A program made the translations under genes and the position numbers. The notes below the pieces were generated by a model, which was not told where the DNA came from, made no database searches, and saw only the letters and a list, made by a program, of their open reading frames with translations. Shown here piece after piece: positions 32,929 to 43,166 of a stretch of 64,000 bases of DNA. The stretch's first letter is position 1. The number at the start of each line of letters is the position of its first letter. Origin of the DNA: Halosolutus gelatinilyticus (GTDB lineage Archaea > Halobacteriota > Halobacteria > Halobacteriales > Natrialbaceae); contig NZ_CP095491.1 of NCBI RefSeq assembly GCF_023028105.1, forward strand, positions 930,001 through 994,000, read 5' to 3'.

Positions 32929-33921
32929 TCAGTACTCCAGCTCCCAGCGGTCGTCGCCCAGCGCCGCCAGTCCGTCGCTCACGCCGTCGGCGAGTCGATA
33001 CTCGTCACCCTCGCGGACGACGGTGCCGGCCCGTTCGAGGTGCTCCAGGTGGGCGTAGGACTCGCCGGGGCCGTGGAGGATGTGGATCCCGTCGAGATCG
33101 CCGAACAGATCGGCGCTGACGGTCCAGGTGTCGCAGGGCCCGAGTCGATCGAGCGCCGCGAGCACGCGATAGGCCCGTTCCTCGTGGTGGTCGATGATGT
33201 ACGCGGCCCGATCGGCCGGATCGTCGATCGGGTCCCGGTGGCCAGGCCACGCCCGGCGGTAGTCCGCGTCGACGATCCCCTGGAGGGTGCGGAGATACTT
33301 CACCAGCGGATTGTCGACCCGGACGTCGGCGCCACCGACGTTCGGCGTGTACACCGGGAGCAGGGCGTCGCCGGTGAACGCCGCCGATTGCCCGTCGAGT
33401 TCGGTTTCGAAGATGCAGAGACCGGCCGCGTGGCCGGGGGCGTGGACCACCCGTAGATCGTGACCCGCGACCGAAAACGTCTCGCCGTCCTCGATCGGCG
33501 TTACGGTCGGAAGCGCGCCCGTCGCCTCGGCGTCGACCTGCCGCTCTCTGAGAATCGCCCGTCCGTCCTCGGGGATCCCCCACCGCTCGAAGTACGACTC
33601 GTGTAACTCGCGGAGGTCGGCCCACGCGTCCTCGTCGCCGGCGACGAGCGGCGCGTCCCGCTCGTGGACGTGGACCTCGGCCCCGCTTTCGGCCTGGATC
33701 TCGCCGGCCAGTCCGGCGTGATCGTGGTGCCAGTGCGTGAGAAAGATCCGATCGACGTCGGCGAAGGCGAACCTGCGTTCCGCGAACGCGGCTTCGAGTT
33801 GCTCGCGCGTCGTCGCCGTCCAGTCGCCGGTGTCGATCAGCACCGTCTCCTCGCCGTCCGAGAAGAGGTACGCATTATTGTCGCCCTCGAACGCGGCATT
33901 CGACAGCGGAATCCGTTCCAT
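32929..33921 (-). CDS. metallo-beta-lactamase fold hydrolase
   Basis: Protein of 330 aa. The zinc-binding signature T-H-W-H-H-D-H-A-G is present (FLTHWHHDHAGLAGEI, about residues 60-75). Later histidines are seen in VVHAPGHAAGLCIF, aspartate in AAFTGDALLPVY, and RAWPGHRDPID. A C-terminal winged-helix-like region follows (THE-LEHLERAGTVVREGDEYRLADG type), as in LACTB2/glyoxalase II-related proteins. It probably hydrolyses a thioester, ester or nucleotide-type substrate with a dinuclear metal centre; substrate unknown. Confidence 0.9.
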   Translation of the reverse strand: MERIPLSNAAFEGDNNAYLFSDGEETVLIDTGDWTATTREQLEAAFAERRFAFADVDRIFLTHWHHDHAGLAGEIQAESGAEVHVHERDAPLVAGDEDAWADLRELHESYFERWGIPEDGRAILRERQVDAEATGALPTVTPIEDGETFSVAGHDLRVVHAPGHAAGLCIFETELDGQSAAFTGDALLPVYTPNVGGADVRVDNPLVKYLRTLQGIVDADYRRAWPGHRDPIDDPADRAAYIIDHHEERAYRVLAALDRLGPCDTWTVSADLFGDLDGIHILHGPGESYAHLEHLERAGTVVREGDEYRLADGVSDGLAALGDDRWELEY

Positions 33922-34314
33922 ACCGCCCGTGGCGCGGGCACCGAGAAAATCCTTGTGCGTTCAGCGTCGCGTTCGAATAGCGCCTCGATCGGTCCAGAGC
34001 GAGAAAAACACCAAGAACCCCCGAAACTCGCCGACTCCCAGACCTCGACTGGATTCCGGCAGTGACGGTCGCGGTGGCGCTCACGGCTTCGTGGAATCAG
34101 TTCGAGACGTTTCGACCCGAGTATCCACGAGACGACCGCGATCGGTGCGACGATCGGACGCGAACCAGTGCCAACACGAACGATCGCCGAACGTCGCCCG
34201 ATCCACCGGTCGGCCGGCGGATTACGGGTGTCGCGACTGGCACGTGCGTCTTGGCGGTCCGAAAATCCGCTCCGCCGACCGTCGGTCGGTGACTGTCCAC
34301 TCCCCGCGTGGGAC
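33922..34314. other. intergenic stretch, no gene seen
   Basis: About 390 bp between the divergent start of the hydrolase gene and the 3' end of the TRAM gene. Open frames are short, arginine/threonine-rich and lack promoters. I see no repeat or RNA fold. Confidence 0.4.
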
Positions 34315-34788
34315 CTACGAGCCCCAGAAGTTCTCCCGGCTTCCGAGCCGTTCTCGGTGGGGCCTCCGCTTGCTATCAGTATCGTCCGCGTCCTCCGTCT
34401 CATCCGTCGCTGTAGACTCGTCGCCGTCGTCCGCGTCGTCTTCGTCCTCCTCATCTAGCGGCAGCATCTCGAGTTCCTCCGCTCGCGCGTGGTTGTTGTG
34501 AACCCGCGTGATTTCGACGCGAGCGCGCGCTTCCGGCAGGACGCCGTCGACGAGCACGATGAACCCGTCTTCGGTGCGACCGACGCCGGCGCCGCTCTCG
34601 TGCATGTCGACGACGTCGATGATGACCTCTTCACCCGCCTTGACCGGCTGGGTTTTCAGATCGTCGATCGGCTGGCTGTAGTGATTGCACCACTCTTTGC
34701 CACCCCGATCGCCGTAGTGTGCACATCCCATTCCCGAGATTCGCTCTGAGAAACTCGGGCAATCGTCGGCAAGTGGACAGTCTGCCAT
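34315..34788 (-). CDS. TRAM-domain protein with N-terminal cysteine motif
   Basis: Protein of 157 aa. The N-terminus is cysteine-rich (MADCPLADDCPSFSERISGM, then GCAHYGDRGGKEWCNHY). The central TRAM domain, about residues 48-105, is seen as VKAGEEVIIDVVDMHESGAG, VGRTEDGFIVLVDGVLPEAR and ARVEITRVHNNHARAE. It is a predicted RNA-binding barrel, as in tRNA-modifying enzymes; single-TRAM proteins act as RNA chaperones in some archaea. A strongly acidic tail follows. A GGTTTAACG element lies about 25 bp upstream on its strand. Confidence 0.88.
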   Translation of the reverse strand: MADCPLADDCPSFSERISGMGCAHYGDRGGKEWCNHYSQPIDDLKTQPVKAGEEVIIDVVDMHESGAGVGRTEDGFIVLVDGVLPEARARVEITRVHNNHARAEELEMLPLDEEDEDDADDGDESTATDETEDADDTDSKRRPHRERLGSRENFWGS

Positions 34789-34957
34789 GGCGGTTACTAC
34801 CGGTGGCGTCGTTAAACCGTTTCCGTCTCGGAGAGAGAGTCGGGAAGATCACAAAACGCTGGTAGTTTTTGTCCCGGTTATATTTATGCACGTAACCTAT
34901 AATGGGACTATTCAAAAACTATGGTAGATAAACCCGAGCTACACCATAAATCGTTTC

Positions 34958-34970
34958 GAAAAGGTTTACG
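34958..34970 (+). promoter_or_regulatory. BRE/TATA-like promoter of etfBA
   Basis: CGAAAAGGTTTACG: a purine-rich BRE-like stretch followed by a TTTAC core 26-30 bp upstream of the ATG at 34995. Confidence 0.45.
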
Positions 34971-34994
34971 GGGCGGGCGTTGACGTAATCGACG

Positions 34995-35786
34995 ATGAAA
35001 ATCCTCGTTACGGTCAAAGAAGTCGCGACCGTCGAAGACGAGTTCGAAATCGAGGGGACCGAGATCGCGGATCGGTATCTCGGCGCCGATCTCAACGAAT
35101 GGGACGATTACGCGATCGAAGAGGCCGTCCAGCTCCAGGAAGCGGGCATCGCGGACGAGGTCGTCGCCGTGACGATCGGCCCCGAAGACTGCGAACAGAC
35201 GATCCGGCAGGCGCTCGCGAAGGGAGCCGATCGCGCCGTTCGCGTCTGGGACGACGCCCTGGAGGAGGTCGACCTGCTCGACGTCGGCGCGAAAACGGAA
35301 ATCCTGCGAGCCGTCGTCGAGGAGGAGACCCCGGACCTCGTGCTCACGGGCGTCCAGTCCGGCGACGACAGCTGGATGGCGACCGGCGTTTCGCTCGCCG
35401 AAGAACTCGGCTACGAGTGGGGAGCCGTCGTCAATCACCTCGAACACGACTTCGACGACGGCGTCGCCTCGGTACGCCGAGAACTCGAGGGCGGCGTCGA
35501 GGAGCTCACCGAGATCGAACTCCCCGCCGCGTTGACGATCCAGACCGGGATCAACGAGCCGCGCTACGCGAGCCTGCGGGGCATCCGACAGGCCCAACGG
35601 AAGGAACTCGCCGTTCGGAGCCTCGCCGAGCTCGGCGTCGACGAGAGCGCCGTCGAGAGCGAGGTGCGGCTGACCGACATGTACGAACCCGAAAGCGAGA
35701 GCGATGCGACCGTCTGGGAAGGAAGCGCAGACGAGACGGCCACACAGCTGGGTGAGCTGCTTCGCGAGAAGGGGGTGGCACAATGA
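34995..35786 (+). CDS. etfB: electron transfer flavoprotein, beta subunit
   Basis: Protein of 263 aa. EtfB/FixA binds AMP (or FAD in bifurcating types) and forms the ETF heterodimer that accepts electrons from acyl-CoA dehydrogenases. Signature parts are MKILVTVKEVATVEDEFEIE, then LNEWDDYAIEEAVQLQEAG, then VVAVTIGPEDCEQTIRQALA with DLVLTGVQSGDDSWMATGVS. The family pattern near residue 185 (PAALTIQTGINEPRYASLRG) is present. Its end overlaps etfA by four bases (ATGA), so the two are translationally coupled. Confidence 0.94.
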   Translation: MKILVTVKEVATVEDEFEIEGTEIADRYLGADLNEWDDYAIEEAVQLQEAGIADEVVAVTIGPEDCEQTIRQALAKGADRAVRVWDDALEEVDLLDVGAKTEILRAVVEEETPDLVLTGVQSGDDSWMATGVSLAEELGYEWGAVVNHLEHDFDDGVASVRRELEGGVEELTEIELPAALTIQTGINEPRYASLRGIRQAQRKELAVRSLAELGVDESAVESEVRLTDMYEPESESDATVWEGSADETATQLGELLREKGVAQ

Positions 35787-36736
35787 CGAACGTCCTCGCG
35801 GTCGCGGACCACCGCCGCGGCGACCTGCGCGACGTCAGCTACGAGATCATCACCGCCGGCCGCCAGCTGGCGGACGAAACCGGGGGCGACCTCCACCTCG
35901 CCGTCGTCAGCGGCACCGTCGACGACTTCGCCGAGAAACTCGATCGCGAGGGCGTCGACGTCATTCACACCGTCGATCACGGTGAGGAGTTCAACCACGA
36001 CATCTACGCCCAGGCGACCATCCAGCTGTACGACGACGTCGCTCCGCAGTACGTGGTGACGCCCAACAGCGTCAACGGGCTCGACTACGCGCCGGCGGTG
36101 GCGGCCCGACTCGACCTGCCGATCGTCACCGACGCCGTCGCGCTGGACGCCGACGGCGATACGCTGACCGCGACCCGCGAGATGTACGGCGGGAAGGTCG
36201 AAACCACCACCGAACTCGACGGGCCGGCGGTCATCTCGATCCGCGAAGGGGAGTGGCCCGCCGCCGAAGGGACCGGCGACGCGACGATCGGGGCCTTCGC
36301 TGCCGAGATCGACGAAAGCGAGGTCGGTTCGACCGTGACCGGCTTCGAGGAAGTCGGCGGCGGCGACGTCGACATCAGCGAGGCCGACCTGCTCGTCTCC
36401 GTCGGACGGGGTATCGAAGAGGAGGAAAACCTCGAACTCATCCGGGACCTCGCCGACGCGCTCGGCGCGACGGTCTCCTCCTCGCGTCCGATCGTCGACA
36501 ACGGCTGGCTGCCAAAGAACCGACAGGTCGGCCAGTCCGGAAAGGTCGTCACGCCCGACGTCTACATCGCGATCGGCATCTCGGGGGCGGTCCAGCACGT
36601 CGCCGGCATGAAGGGCTCGGACACGATCGTCGCGATCAACACCGACCCCAACGCGCCGATCATGGACATCGCCGACTACGCGATCGTCGACGACCTCTTC
36701 GACGTGGTTCCGGCGTTGATCGAAGAATTCCAGTAA
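35783..36736 (+). CDS. etfA: electron transfer flavoprotein, alpha subunit
   Basis: Protein of 317 aa. The N-terminal EtfAB-like domain ([20 protein letters not shown]) is followed by the C-terminal FAD-binding domain. In this domain [60 protein letters not shown] and [20 protein letters not shown] are the conserved FAD loops. It partners EtfB. No ETF-quinone oxidoreductase gene is adjacent, so the electron acceptor gene must be elsewhere. Confidence 0.95.
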   Translation: MTNVLAVADHRRGDLRDVSYEIITAGRQLADETGGDLHLAVVSGTVDDFAEKLDREGVDVIHTVDHGEEFNHDIYAQATIQLYDDVAPQYVVTPNSVNGLDYAPAVAARLDLPIVTDAVALDADGDTLTATREMYGGKVETTTELDGPAVISIREGEWPAAEGTGDATIGAFAAEIDESEVGSTVTGFEEVGGGDVDISEADLLVSVGRGIEEEENLELIRDLADALGATVSSSRPIVDNGWLPKNRQVGQSGKVVTPDVYIAIGISGAVQHVAGMKGSDTIVAINTDPNAPIMDIADYAIVDDLFDVVPALIEEFQ

Positions 36737-36741
36737 GTACG

Positions 36742-36845
36742 CGGTTTGGAGCGAGCGCGGTTCGGAGCGAACGAAGTGGGCGAGAACCGAGATTACGCGA
36801 ACGGGGAACGGAGTGACCCGTGAGCGAACGAAGTGAGCGAGAACC
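36742..36845. repeat. cluster of haloarchaeal GAACGAAGTGAGCGAG-type short repeats
   Basis: Several imperfect copies of GAGCGAACGAAGTGAGCGAG and related GAACGGAGTGACCC units lie in about 100 bp directly after etfA (for example near 36762-36785 and 36822-36843). Such sequences are scattered between genes in many haloarchaeal genomes. They may act as terminator or REP-like elements, but the function is unknown. Confidence 0.7.
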
Positions 36846-37230
36846 GGGGCGATCTGTAATCGGAACGATCGGGAACCGCGATACGCGAGCGGTATCGATC
36901 CGATCGGCGCGGTTCTCTTCCGATCGGACCGCGCCGCGCTCGGGGACACCGACTTCTGAACGGACGACGACGACGTCGAGCATCCGTGAACACGGCGGAG
37001 AGCAGGTCCGCGGATGGAGAGGGACGGCCGGTGGGTCAGGTCGAGATTAGTCGATCGGCGACGATCCGAAACGCCCGATTGCTAGTGAATCTATCACCAA
37101 GTCGAAGGACTCGATCTCGAGCGATCCGTCCCACAATGAGTATCGTATTCTCCAGAATTATCGAATGACAGAGTGCATCTATCGATGTAAATTGCGAATG
37201 TCTAATACATTCTGAAGAGAGTTTCCCACA
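36846..37230. other. intergenic stretch upstream of the binding-protein gene
   Basis: About 385 bp without a credible gene. The right half is noticeably AT-richer than the left, as expected of an upstream regulatory region. No operator palindrome was recognised. Confidence 0.4.
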
Positions 37231-37234
37231 CATC

Positions 37235-37240
37235 TATATA
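37235..37240 (+). promoter_or_regulatory. TATA box of the basB-like gene
   Basis: TATATA, 23-28 bp upstream of the ATG at 37263 in an AT-rich patch; leaderless spacing. Confidence 0.65.
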
Positions 37241-37262
37241 CTATCGATCAGATACGAAATCT

Positions 37263-38531
37263 ATGTCGTTTCGTCCGAATCGGCGGGAGTTACTGACAGC
37301 CGCTGGCGTTGGGGGATGCAGCGCCCTCGCGGGCTGTCTCGGAACTCTCTCCGATCTTGATGTTCGTGATGTCGACGACGGAGACGTCGGTGGTACCGAT
37401 CGAACGCTCAAACTGGGCGTCATGCAACCGATCACCGGCAACCTCGGTTCGGTTGGTGCACCGATCCGGGACGCCGCGATACTCCCGGTCGAGCAAGTCC
37501 AAGGCGAGATCGATCTCGAGATCGACTACGAGGTCGCGGACACCGCGACCTCGCCGGCGGCGGGCGTCAAGGGTGCGGCCGCCCTCGTCAAAGCCGGGTA
37601 TCCGATGGTCAACGGGCCCTCGGCCTCCGACGTGACGCTCCAGGCGACCCAGCAGGTGCTCATTCCCCACCGGGTCGTCAGCTGCTCGCCGGCCTCGACG
37701 TCGCCGACGATCACGGCGCTGAACGACGCCGGCCTCGTCTTCCGGACGGCGCTGTCGGACTCGCTCCAGGCGGTCATCCTCGCCGAGCAGGCCGCGACCG
37801 ATCTCGGGCACGATACCGCGGCCACGATGTACGTGAACAACGACTACGGCTGGCAGTTGAGTCAGGCGTTTTCGCAGTCGTTCCGAACCGCCCACGCCGG
37901 GACGGTGTCGGCGCAGGTTCCGCTGGACGAGGAAAGCGACTCCTACGCCGCGGAAATCGACGAAGCTCTGGCGGACGATCCGGGGCTGGTGGTCGTGATC
38001 GGCTACCCCGACACGGGCACGCAGCTGTTCTCCGACATGGGAACGAAGATGGACGAGGTGGACATCCTCGTCACCGACGGCCTTCGCGACGGCGGGCTCC
38101 ACGAGGAGGTCGAGTACCCGATCGACGGCATCCGCGGGACGGCGCCGCTGGTCGGCGGCCCCGGCGAGCAGTTCTTCTCCGAGCACTACCGGAAGACGTA
38201 CGGCAACGATCCGGGGATCTTCACGGCTCACGCGTACGATTCGACGGCCGTGCTCCTGCTCGCCAACGCGTACGCCGGACAGAACGACGGGACGGCGATC
38301 AGGAACGCCATGCAAGCGGTTACGAACGGACCCGGCGAGGTGGTCGAACCGAAGACGCTCGCCGACGGGATCGAACGCGCGGCACAGGGTGAAAACGTCG
38401 AATATCGGGGCGCCTCGAGCCCGCTGTCGTTCGACGAGAACGGCGACGTGACGGACGCGACCTTCGAGTACTGGGAGTTCGATCAGAATGCAGACGGTGG
38501 AATTACTGAGATTGACAGGGTGAGTACGTAA
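37263..38531 (+). CDS. BasB-like amino-acid-binding lipoprotein (periplasmic binding protein, Leu/Ile/Val type)
   Basis: Protein of 422 aa. It begins [20 protein letters not shown] with a twin-arginine signal and a lipobox cysteine at residue 25 (SALAGC). The mature part is a type I periplasmic-binding fold: [60 protein letters not shown] and [15 protein letters not shown]-like [15 protein letters not shown]. No permease or ATPase gene is near. Its stop overlaps the start of a chemotaxis transducer (TAATG). In Halobacterium, BasB-BasT is the pair that senses branched-chain amino acids and related ligands, so a sensory rather than transport role is likely. The true ligand is unknown. Confidence 0.85.
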   Translation: MSFRPNRRELLTAAGVGGCSALAGCLGTLSDLDVRDVDDGDVGGTDRTLKLGVMQPITGNLGSVGAPIRDAAILPVEQVQGEIDLEIDYEVADTATSPAAGVKGAAALVKAGYPMVNGPSASDVTLQATQQVLIPHRVVSCSPASTSPTITALNDAGLVFRTALSDSLQAVILAEQAATDLGHDTAATMYVNNDYGWQLSQAFSQSFRTAHAGTVSAQVPLDEESDSYAAEIDEALADDPGLVVVIGYPDTGTQLFSDMGTKMDEVDILVTDGLRDGGLHEEVEYPIDGIRGTAPLVGGPGEQFFSEHYRKTYGNDPGIFTAHAYDSTAVLLLANAYAGQNDGTAIRNAMQAVTNGPGEVVEPKTLADGIERAAQGENVEYRGASSPLSFDENGDVTDATFEYWEFDQNADGGITEIDRVST

Positions 38532-40981
38532 TGTCTCCACTCGCAAAACTGGTGCCGTCGTTCGTCAGGCGGCGATACCTCGCGAAGTTCGTGATCTCGA
38601 TCCTGGCGGTCGTCGTGGTCATCGGCGCCGTCGGCACGGTCAGTTACGCACAGATCGACCGGACGGTTCGCACCGATTCGAACGAACAACTCGAGTCGAC
38701 CGCCGAGCTCCAGGCGGACGGGATCGGCGACTGGGTCGAATCGATGCGGGTCCAGACGCGGTCGGCGTCGGCCTCGCCGGTGTTACAGGAGGGCGATCCG
38801 CAGGAAGTCCAGGGCGAGATCGTCGAGGCGCAGGCGCGCATGTCCGTCGACGTGCGGGCGATCCACTACGTGGACACCGAGAACCGCGAAGTCGTCACGA
38901 GCACGGACGAGCAACTCCGCGGCGCGTCGTTCGCCACCATCGACGACCCGTGGACGAACACCAACTTCGCGAGCGAGCTCGCGTTCGACGGCGCGGTCTG
39001 GAACTCCGAACGGGCCTACAATTCGCCGTCGCTCGGCGACCAGGTGATGGCCTTCGCCAGCCCGGTTACCGAACGCGACGATCGCGTCGTCGTCGTCATC
39101 GGCACGCTCGAGTACCGCGTCCAGCAACTCCAGCAGGAGGGCGCGGCGTCGTCGACGGCGATCGTCGACGCCAACGGAGCGCCGATTCTGCAGCCCGTAA
39201 ACGCGCCGATCAAACGGACCTCGATCGACGAAGGGGCGCTCGAGGACGCCCTCGGCGGTCGACTGACCCGCGTCAACGACGGGGATCACGTTCGAGCGTA
39301 CGTTCCGGTCGGCAACACGCAGTGGGTCGCCGTCACGAGCGTCCCGACCGACCAGGCCTACGGCGTCGCAAACGACGTCGGCACCAACGTCGCGATGATG
39401 GTGCTCGTGAGTCTGGTCGCACTCGGGCTCGTCGGCGTCGTGCTGGGACGGCAGACGGTCATCCCGTTGGCCGAGTTGCGCGATCGGACGGAAACGATGG
39501 AGGCGGGGGACCTCGACGTCGACCTCGAGACCTCCCGGACCGACGAGATCGGGCGGTTGTACAACGGCTTCGACAGCATGCGCACCTCGCTGCGGAATCA
39601 GATCGAAGAGGCCGAGGCCGCGCGCGAGGACGCCGAGCAGGCGCGGGCTGAAACCGAGGCGATCAACCGCCACCTCGAGGCGAAAGCCGACGAATACCGC
39701 GACGTGATGGAACAGTGTGCGGCCGGAGACCTGACTCAGCGGCTCGACCCCGAAAGCGAGAGCGAGGCGATGTCCGACATCGCCCACTCGTTCAACTCGA
39801 TGGTCGACGAGCTCGAGGAAACGACCGCGAGCGTCAAGAGCTTCGCCAACGAGGTCGCGGTGGCGAGCGAAGAGGTGACGACGAGCGCCGAGGAGGTCCG
39901 CTCGGCGTCCGAGCAGGTGACCGAGTCCGTCCAGGAGATCTCCGACGGCGCGGACGAGCAGAACCAGCACCTGCAGGCGGTCGCAAACGAGATGGGGGGC
40001 CTCTCGACGACAACCGAGCAGATCGCGGCCTCCTCGAACGAGGTCGCCGACCTGGCTGAGCGGACGGCCGAAACGGGCCGGCTCGGCCGCCAGGCGGCAC
40101 AGGAGGCGATCGACGGGATGCACGAGATCGAATCCGAGTCGGTCGAAGCGGTCGAGGCGATCGAGGCGCTCGAGGCGGAGATGGAACAGATCGACGAACT
40201 GGTCGAGTTCATCTCCGACGTCGCACAGCAGACGAACATGCTCGCGCTGAACGCCAACATCGAGGCCTCTCGCGGCGGCGCCGGTGACGACGGCGGGAAC
40301 GGGTTCGCTGTCGTCGCCTCGCAGGTCAAAGAGCTCGCGGCGGACACGCGGGAAACCGCCGAAGACATCGAGAAGCGACTCGAACAGATCAACGAGCGGA
40401 CCGATCACACGGCGACGGAGGTTCAGAAGACCGCCGATCGCATCTCGACGCACGTCGACTCCGTCGAGAACGCCGCGGCGGCGCTCGACGAGATCGCGGA
40501 GTACGCCAACCAGACCAACGACGGCGTTCAGGAGATCTCCGCGGCCAGCGAAGAGCAGGCGGCGTCGACGCAGGAGGTCGTCGCGATGACGTCGGCGGCG
40601 ACCGACATCTCCGAGACGACGGCCCAGGAGGCCCAACACGTTGCGGCCGCCGCGGAGGAACAGACGTCGGCGCTCGCCGAGGTGTCCGACAGCGCGAACT
40701 CGCTTGCCGGGCAGGCGGCCCAGCTGAGCGAGGCGCTCGATCGGTTCGAGACCGACCAGCAGGCGCAGTCCTGGGCGTCCGACGCCGACACCGAACTGAC
40801 CTTCGACGAGGGCGGGGCGGCCGCCGAGCCCCTCGACGGAGTCGAAACGGAGCGGCCGCCGAGCGACGAACCGGCCATCGGAGACGACGAGGACGGCACC
40901 GCGACGGAGGCCGAAACCGAGACGTCGGACGCCGCGGAGAGCGACGATCCGTTCACGTTCGATCAGGTAGACGAGTCGTAG
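38531..40981 (+). CDS. BasT-like methyl-accepting chemotaxis transducer
   Basis: Protein of 816 aa. TM1 is at about residues 19-41 ([20 protein letters not shown]), an extracellular dCache-like sensor is at about 42-284, and TM2 at about 285-309 ([20 protein letters not shown]). Two HAMP-like regions follow (around 310-365 and 390-450, [20 protein letters not shown]). The long signalling coiled coil has its hairpin tip near residues 555-595 ([40 protein letters not shown]), which contacts CheA/CheW. The tail is acidic. Coupled by start/stop overlap to the binding protein upstream, as for basB-basT. Confidence 0.9.
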   Translation: MSPLAKLVPSFVRRRYLAKFVISILAVVVVIGAVGTVSYAQIDRTVRTDSNEQLESTAELQADGIGDWVESMRVQTRSASASPVLQEGDPQEVQGEIVEAQARMSVDVRAIHYVDTENREVVTSTDEQLRGASFATIDDPWTNTNFASELAFDGAVWNSERAYNSPSLGDQVMAFASPVTERDDRVVVVIGTLEYRVQQLQQEGAASSTAIVDANGAPILQPVNAPIKRTSIDEGALEDALGGRLTRVNDGDHVRAYVPVGNTQWVAVTSVPTDQAYGVANDVGTNVAMMVLVSLVALGLVGVVLGRQTVIPLAELRDRTETMEAGDLDVDLETSRTDEIGRLYNGFDSMRTSLRNQIEEAEAAREDAEQARAETEAINRHLEAKADEYRDVMEQCAAGDLTQRLDPESESEAMSDIAHSFNSMVDELEETTASVKSFANEVAVASEEVTTSAEEVRSASEQVTESVQEISDGADEQNQHLQAVANEMGGLSTTTEQIAASSNEVADLAERTAETGRLGRQAAQEAIDGMHEIESESVEAVEAIEALEAEMEQIDELVEFISDVAQQTNMLALNANIEASRGGAGDDGGNGFAVVASQVKELAADTRETAEDIEKRLEQINERTDHTATEVQKTADRISTHVDSVENAAAALDEIAEYANQTNDGVQEISAASEEQAASTQEVVAMTSAATDISETTAQEAQHVAAAAEEQTSALAEVSDSANSLAGQAAQLSEALDRFETDQQAQSWASDADTELTFDEGGAAAEPLDGVETERPPSDEPAIGDDEDGTATEAETETSDAAESDDPFTFDQVDES

Positions 40982-41003
40982 GTTCGGCGGAACCGTCACG
41001 TAC

Positions 41004-41010
41004 TTTTTAT
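41004..41010 (+). promoter_or_regulatory. TATA-like element of the polyprenyl synthase gene
   Basis: TTTTTAT, 21-27 bp upstream of the ATG at 41031; leaderless spacing. Confidence 0.5.
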
Positions 41011-41030
41011 CCCCGTTCTAAACGCTGCCA

Positions 41031-41873
41031 ATGGAACTTCTGGAGCGCCGTCGGGCGCTGATCGAGGAGCGTCTCGTCGAGGTCGTCGACGGGGTCGAAC
41101 CCGAGACGCTCAGCGATGAAGTTCGCCACGTGACGCTCTCGGGGGGCAAGCGAGTCCGGCCGATGGTGACGATCCTCGCCTGCGAAACCGTCGGGGGAAC
41201 GGCCGAGGACGCGGTGGATTTCGGCGTCGGGATCGAACTCGTCCACAACGCGTCGCTGGTCGTCGACGACATCATCGATCGCTCCGAACTGCGCCGCGGG
41301 ACGACCAGCGCCTGGGCCGAGTTCGGCTACGGGCCGGCGATCATCACCAGCGACGGGCTGCTCGGCGAAGCGTTCGCGCTGTTCTCGTCGGATCCGAACG
41401 CGACGCAGGTCGTCGCCGAGTCGATGGTCGAACTCGGCGTCGGCGAAGCGACCGAACTGTCGGCCAAGCCGACCAACGAGGAGGAGTACATGACCCTCGC
41501 CAGGCGCAAGACCGGCGCGCTGTTTCGGGCCGCGGCCGAACTCGGCGCGATCGCCGCGGACTCGGACCCGTTCACCGTCGAAGCGCTTGGCGAGTACGCC
41601 GAACGGATGGGGATCGCCTTCCAGATCAGAGACGACGTCCTGGACGCGGTCGCCGATCCGCGCGAACTCGGCAAACCGACCGGCCACGACGCCGCGCTCG
41701 AACGACCGTCGGTCGTCCAGGTGACGGACCTCACGCCCGAGGAGGCGAACCAGCGCGCCCGATCGGAAGCCGATCGAGCCATCGACGCCCTCGATCGGGT
41801 CGAAGTCGTCGATCGGCAGGCCAAGGACTACCTGCGCGAGCTGGCGGAGTTCGTCGTCGAGCGGGAACGCTGA
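41031..41873 (+). CDS. trans-isoprenyl diphosphate synthase, short form
   Basis: Protein of 280 aa. It condenses isopentenyl diphosphate with an allylic diphosphate to a longer polyprenyl diphosphate, as needed for archaeal lipids and quinones. First aspartate-rich motif: SLVVDDIIDRSELRRG (about residues 77-92). Second: FQIRDDVLDAVADPREL (about 199-215). Substrate-binding arginines are in SGGKRVRPMV. The family is normally about 320-350 aa; here the part after the second motif is short, and the usual G-K-x-T lysine (after GKPTGHD) is replaced by ERPSVV. Whether it makes geranylgeranyl or another chain length cannot be read from the sequence. Confidence 0.85.
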   Translation: MELLERRRALIEERLVEVVDGVEPETLSDEVRHVTLSGGKRVRPMVTILACETVGGTAEDAVDFGVGIELVHNASLVVDDIIDRSELRRGTTSAWAEFGYGPAIITSDGLLGEAFALFSSDPNATQVVAESMVELGVGEATELSAKPTNEEEYMTLARRKTGALFRAAAELGAIAADSDPFTVEALGEYAERMGIAFQIRDDVLDAVADPRELGKPTGHDAALERPSVVQVTDLTPEEANQRARSEADRAIDALDRVEVVDRQAKDYLRELAEFVVERER

Positions 41874-41894
41874 CAGCGGCCGGGCCCCTCGCGC

Positions 41895-43004
41895 TCACCG
41901 AGACGTTCCGTCGGGTTTCGGATTCGTCTCCGAGAACCGCGATTCGGCGACGGCGAGCGTGAGCGTGCTCACGATACCGAGCAGCGTCCCCGCCGTAAGC
42001 GCCGCCGCGAGGTAGGTGATTCCCACCTCGTCGAGGAGGAAGTACGCGCTCACCGCGTGAAGGACGACCGCGATCGCGAGCACGTAAAACGGCGCGTTGA
42101 GGTACCGCCACTCCAGCGTCCCCGCGATGTACTCGTCGGTAATCTGGCCGAGGCTGGTGGTGATCCCGGCGGCGGCGAACCAGTGGATCGAACCGTAGAC
42201 GAGCGCCGCGAGCTGGACGAGGACGCCGACCTCGCCGTCGGTCGACGCCGTGACGCCGTCGAGCGTGTTCACGCCGCTGACTCCGCCGACGACGAGCAGG
42301 GCGGTGGCGACGACGTACGCCAGCAGCGTCGTCCGGCCGGCGTACAGCGATCGGCGACCCCACTCGACGGCCGCGTCGAGTCGTTCGCCGAGACCGAGTC
42401 CCCGCGAGATGAGGTAGAGTCCGAGCAGGGCCGACGTCGTGCCGAGGAAAAAGCCCGGCATTTCGAGCAAGGTGCCGATCAACGCGAGCGGATAGATCAA
42501 CAGGAGGATGCCGAGCGGGATGAGCACCGTCCCTCGCGTCTCGGGGTCGTTCAGGACCTGTTTGAACGTGTAGTACATCGACTCCAGATTCTGGGCCTGC
42601 CTGACGACGACCCGTCGAACACCGTCGATCGGAACCCGAGACCGGATGATCGGAATGACGGACTCGTCCTGTGCGCCGTCGGTGACCACGAGCGCGGTGA
42701 CGTCCTCGGCCGTCGAGAGGCTCGCGAGAACGGTGTCGACTTCGTCACCGACCTCCCGGTTCGCCTGCACGTCACCCTGATCGTTGCCGGTGACGACCGC
42801 GACCTCGACGCTCTCGTCGCGCTCGTCCAGGTCGTCGTAGATGTGCAACCCCTGGAAGATGACGTTCCCGTCGGAGTCCTCCGGGTCCGCGGTCGCGAGC
42901 GCGACGGCCGCCTCCTCGACGGGATCGCGGCCGATAACCGGCGTCGAAAAGCCGGTCTTTCGACCGAGGTCGTCGTCGAGGTCGACACAGAGGACCAACA
43001 GCAT
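41895..43004 (-). CDS. DUF373 family membrane protein
   Basis: Protein of 369 aa from the ATG ending at 43004 (MLLVLCVDLDDDLGRKTGFS). The N-terminal DUF373 domain has that conserved start, IGRDPVEEAAVALATADPED and VLASLSTAEDVTALVVTDGA. The C-terminal half has six to eight helices (LIPLGILLLIYPLALIGTLL, LLAYVVATALLVVGGVSGVN, YVLAIAVVLHAVSAYFLLDE and others). DUF373 is an archaeal membrane family of unknown function. The reading frame stays open far upstream, but only this start matches the family's N-terminus. Divergent from the radical SAM gene. Confidence 0.88.
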   Translation of the reverse strand: MLLVLCVDLDDDLGRKTGFSTPVIGRDPVEEAAVALATADPEDSDGNVIFQGLHIYDDLDERDESVEVAVVTGNDQGDVQANREVGDEVDTVLASLSTAEDVTALVVTDGAQDESVIPIIRSRVPIDGVRRVVVRQAQNLESMYYTFKQVLNDPETRGTVLIPLGILLLIYPLALIGTLLEMPGFFLGTTSALLGLYLISRGLGLGERLDAAVEWGRRSLYAGRTTLLAYVVATALLVVGGVSGVNTLDGVTASTDGEVGVLVQLAALVYGSIHWFAAAGITTSLGQITDEYIAGTLEWRYLNAPFYVLAIAVVLHAVSAYFLLDEVGITYLAAALTAGTLLGIVSTLTLAVAESRFSETNPKPDGTSR

Positions 43005-43166
43005 CGATCGAACCTTCGACCGCGGGGTATTTCCATCTTCTGGAGACGACAGAATCGCTCGCCGTCGAGGCGGCGAGCGACCCGGTCTGTGAACGGCTAT
43101 CGAGGCGCGAGACCGGCAGTCGCGTTTCGCACGGCTTTTGAGGCTCGGACGGCTATCTCGCATCGA

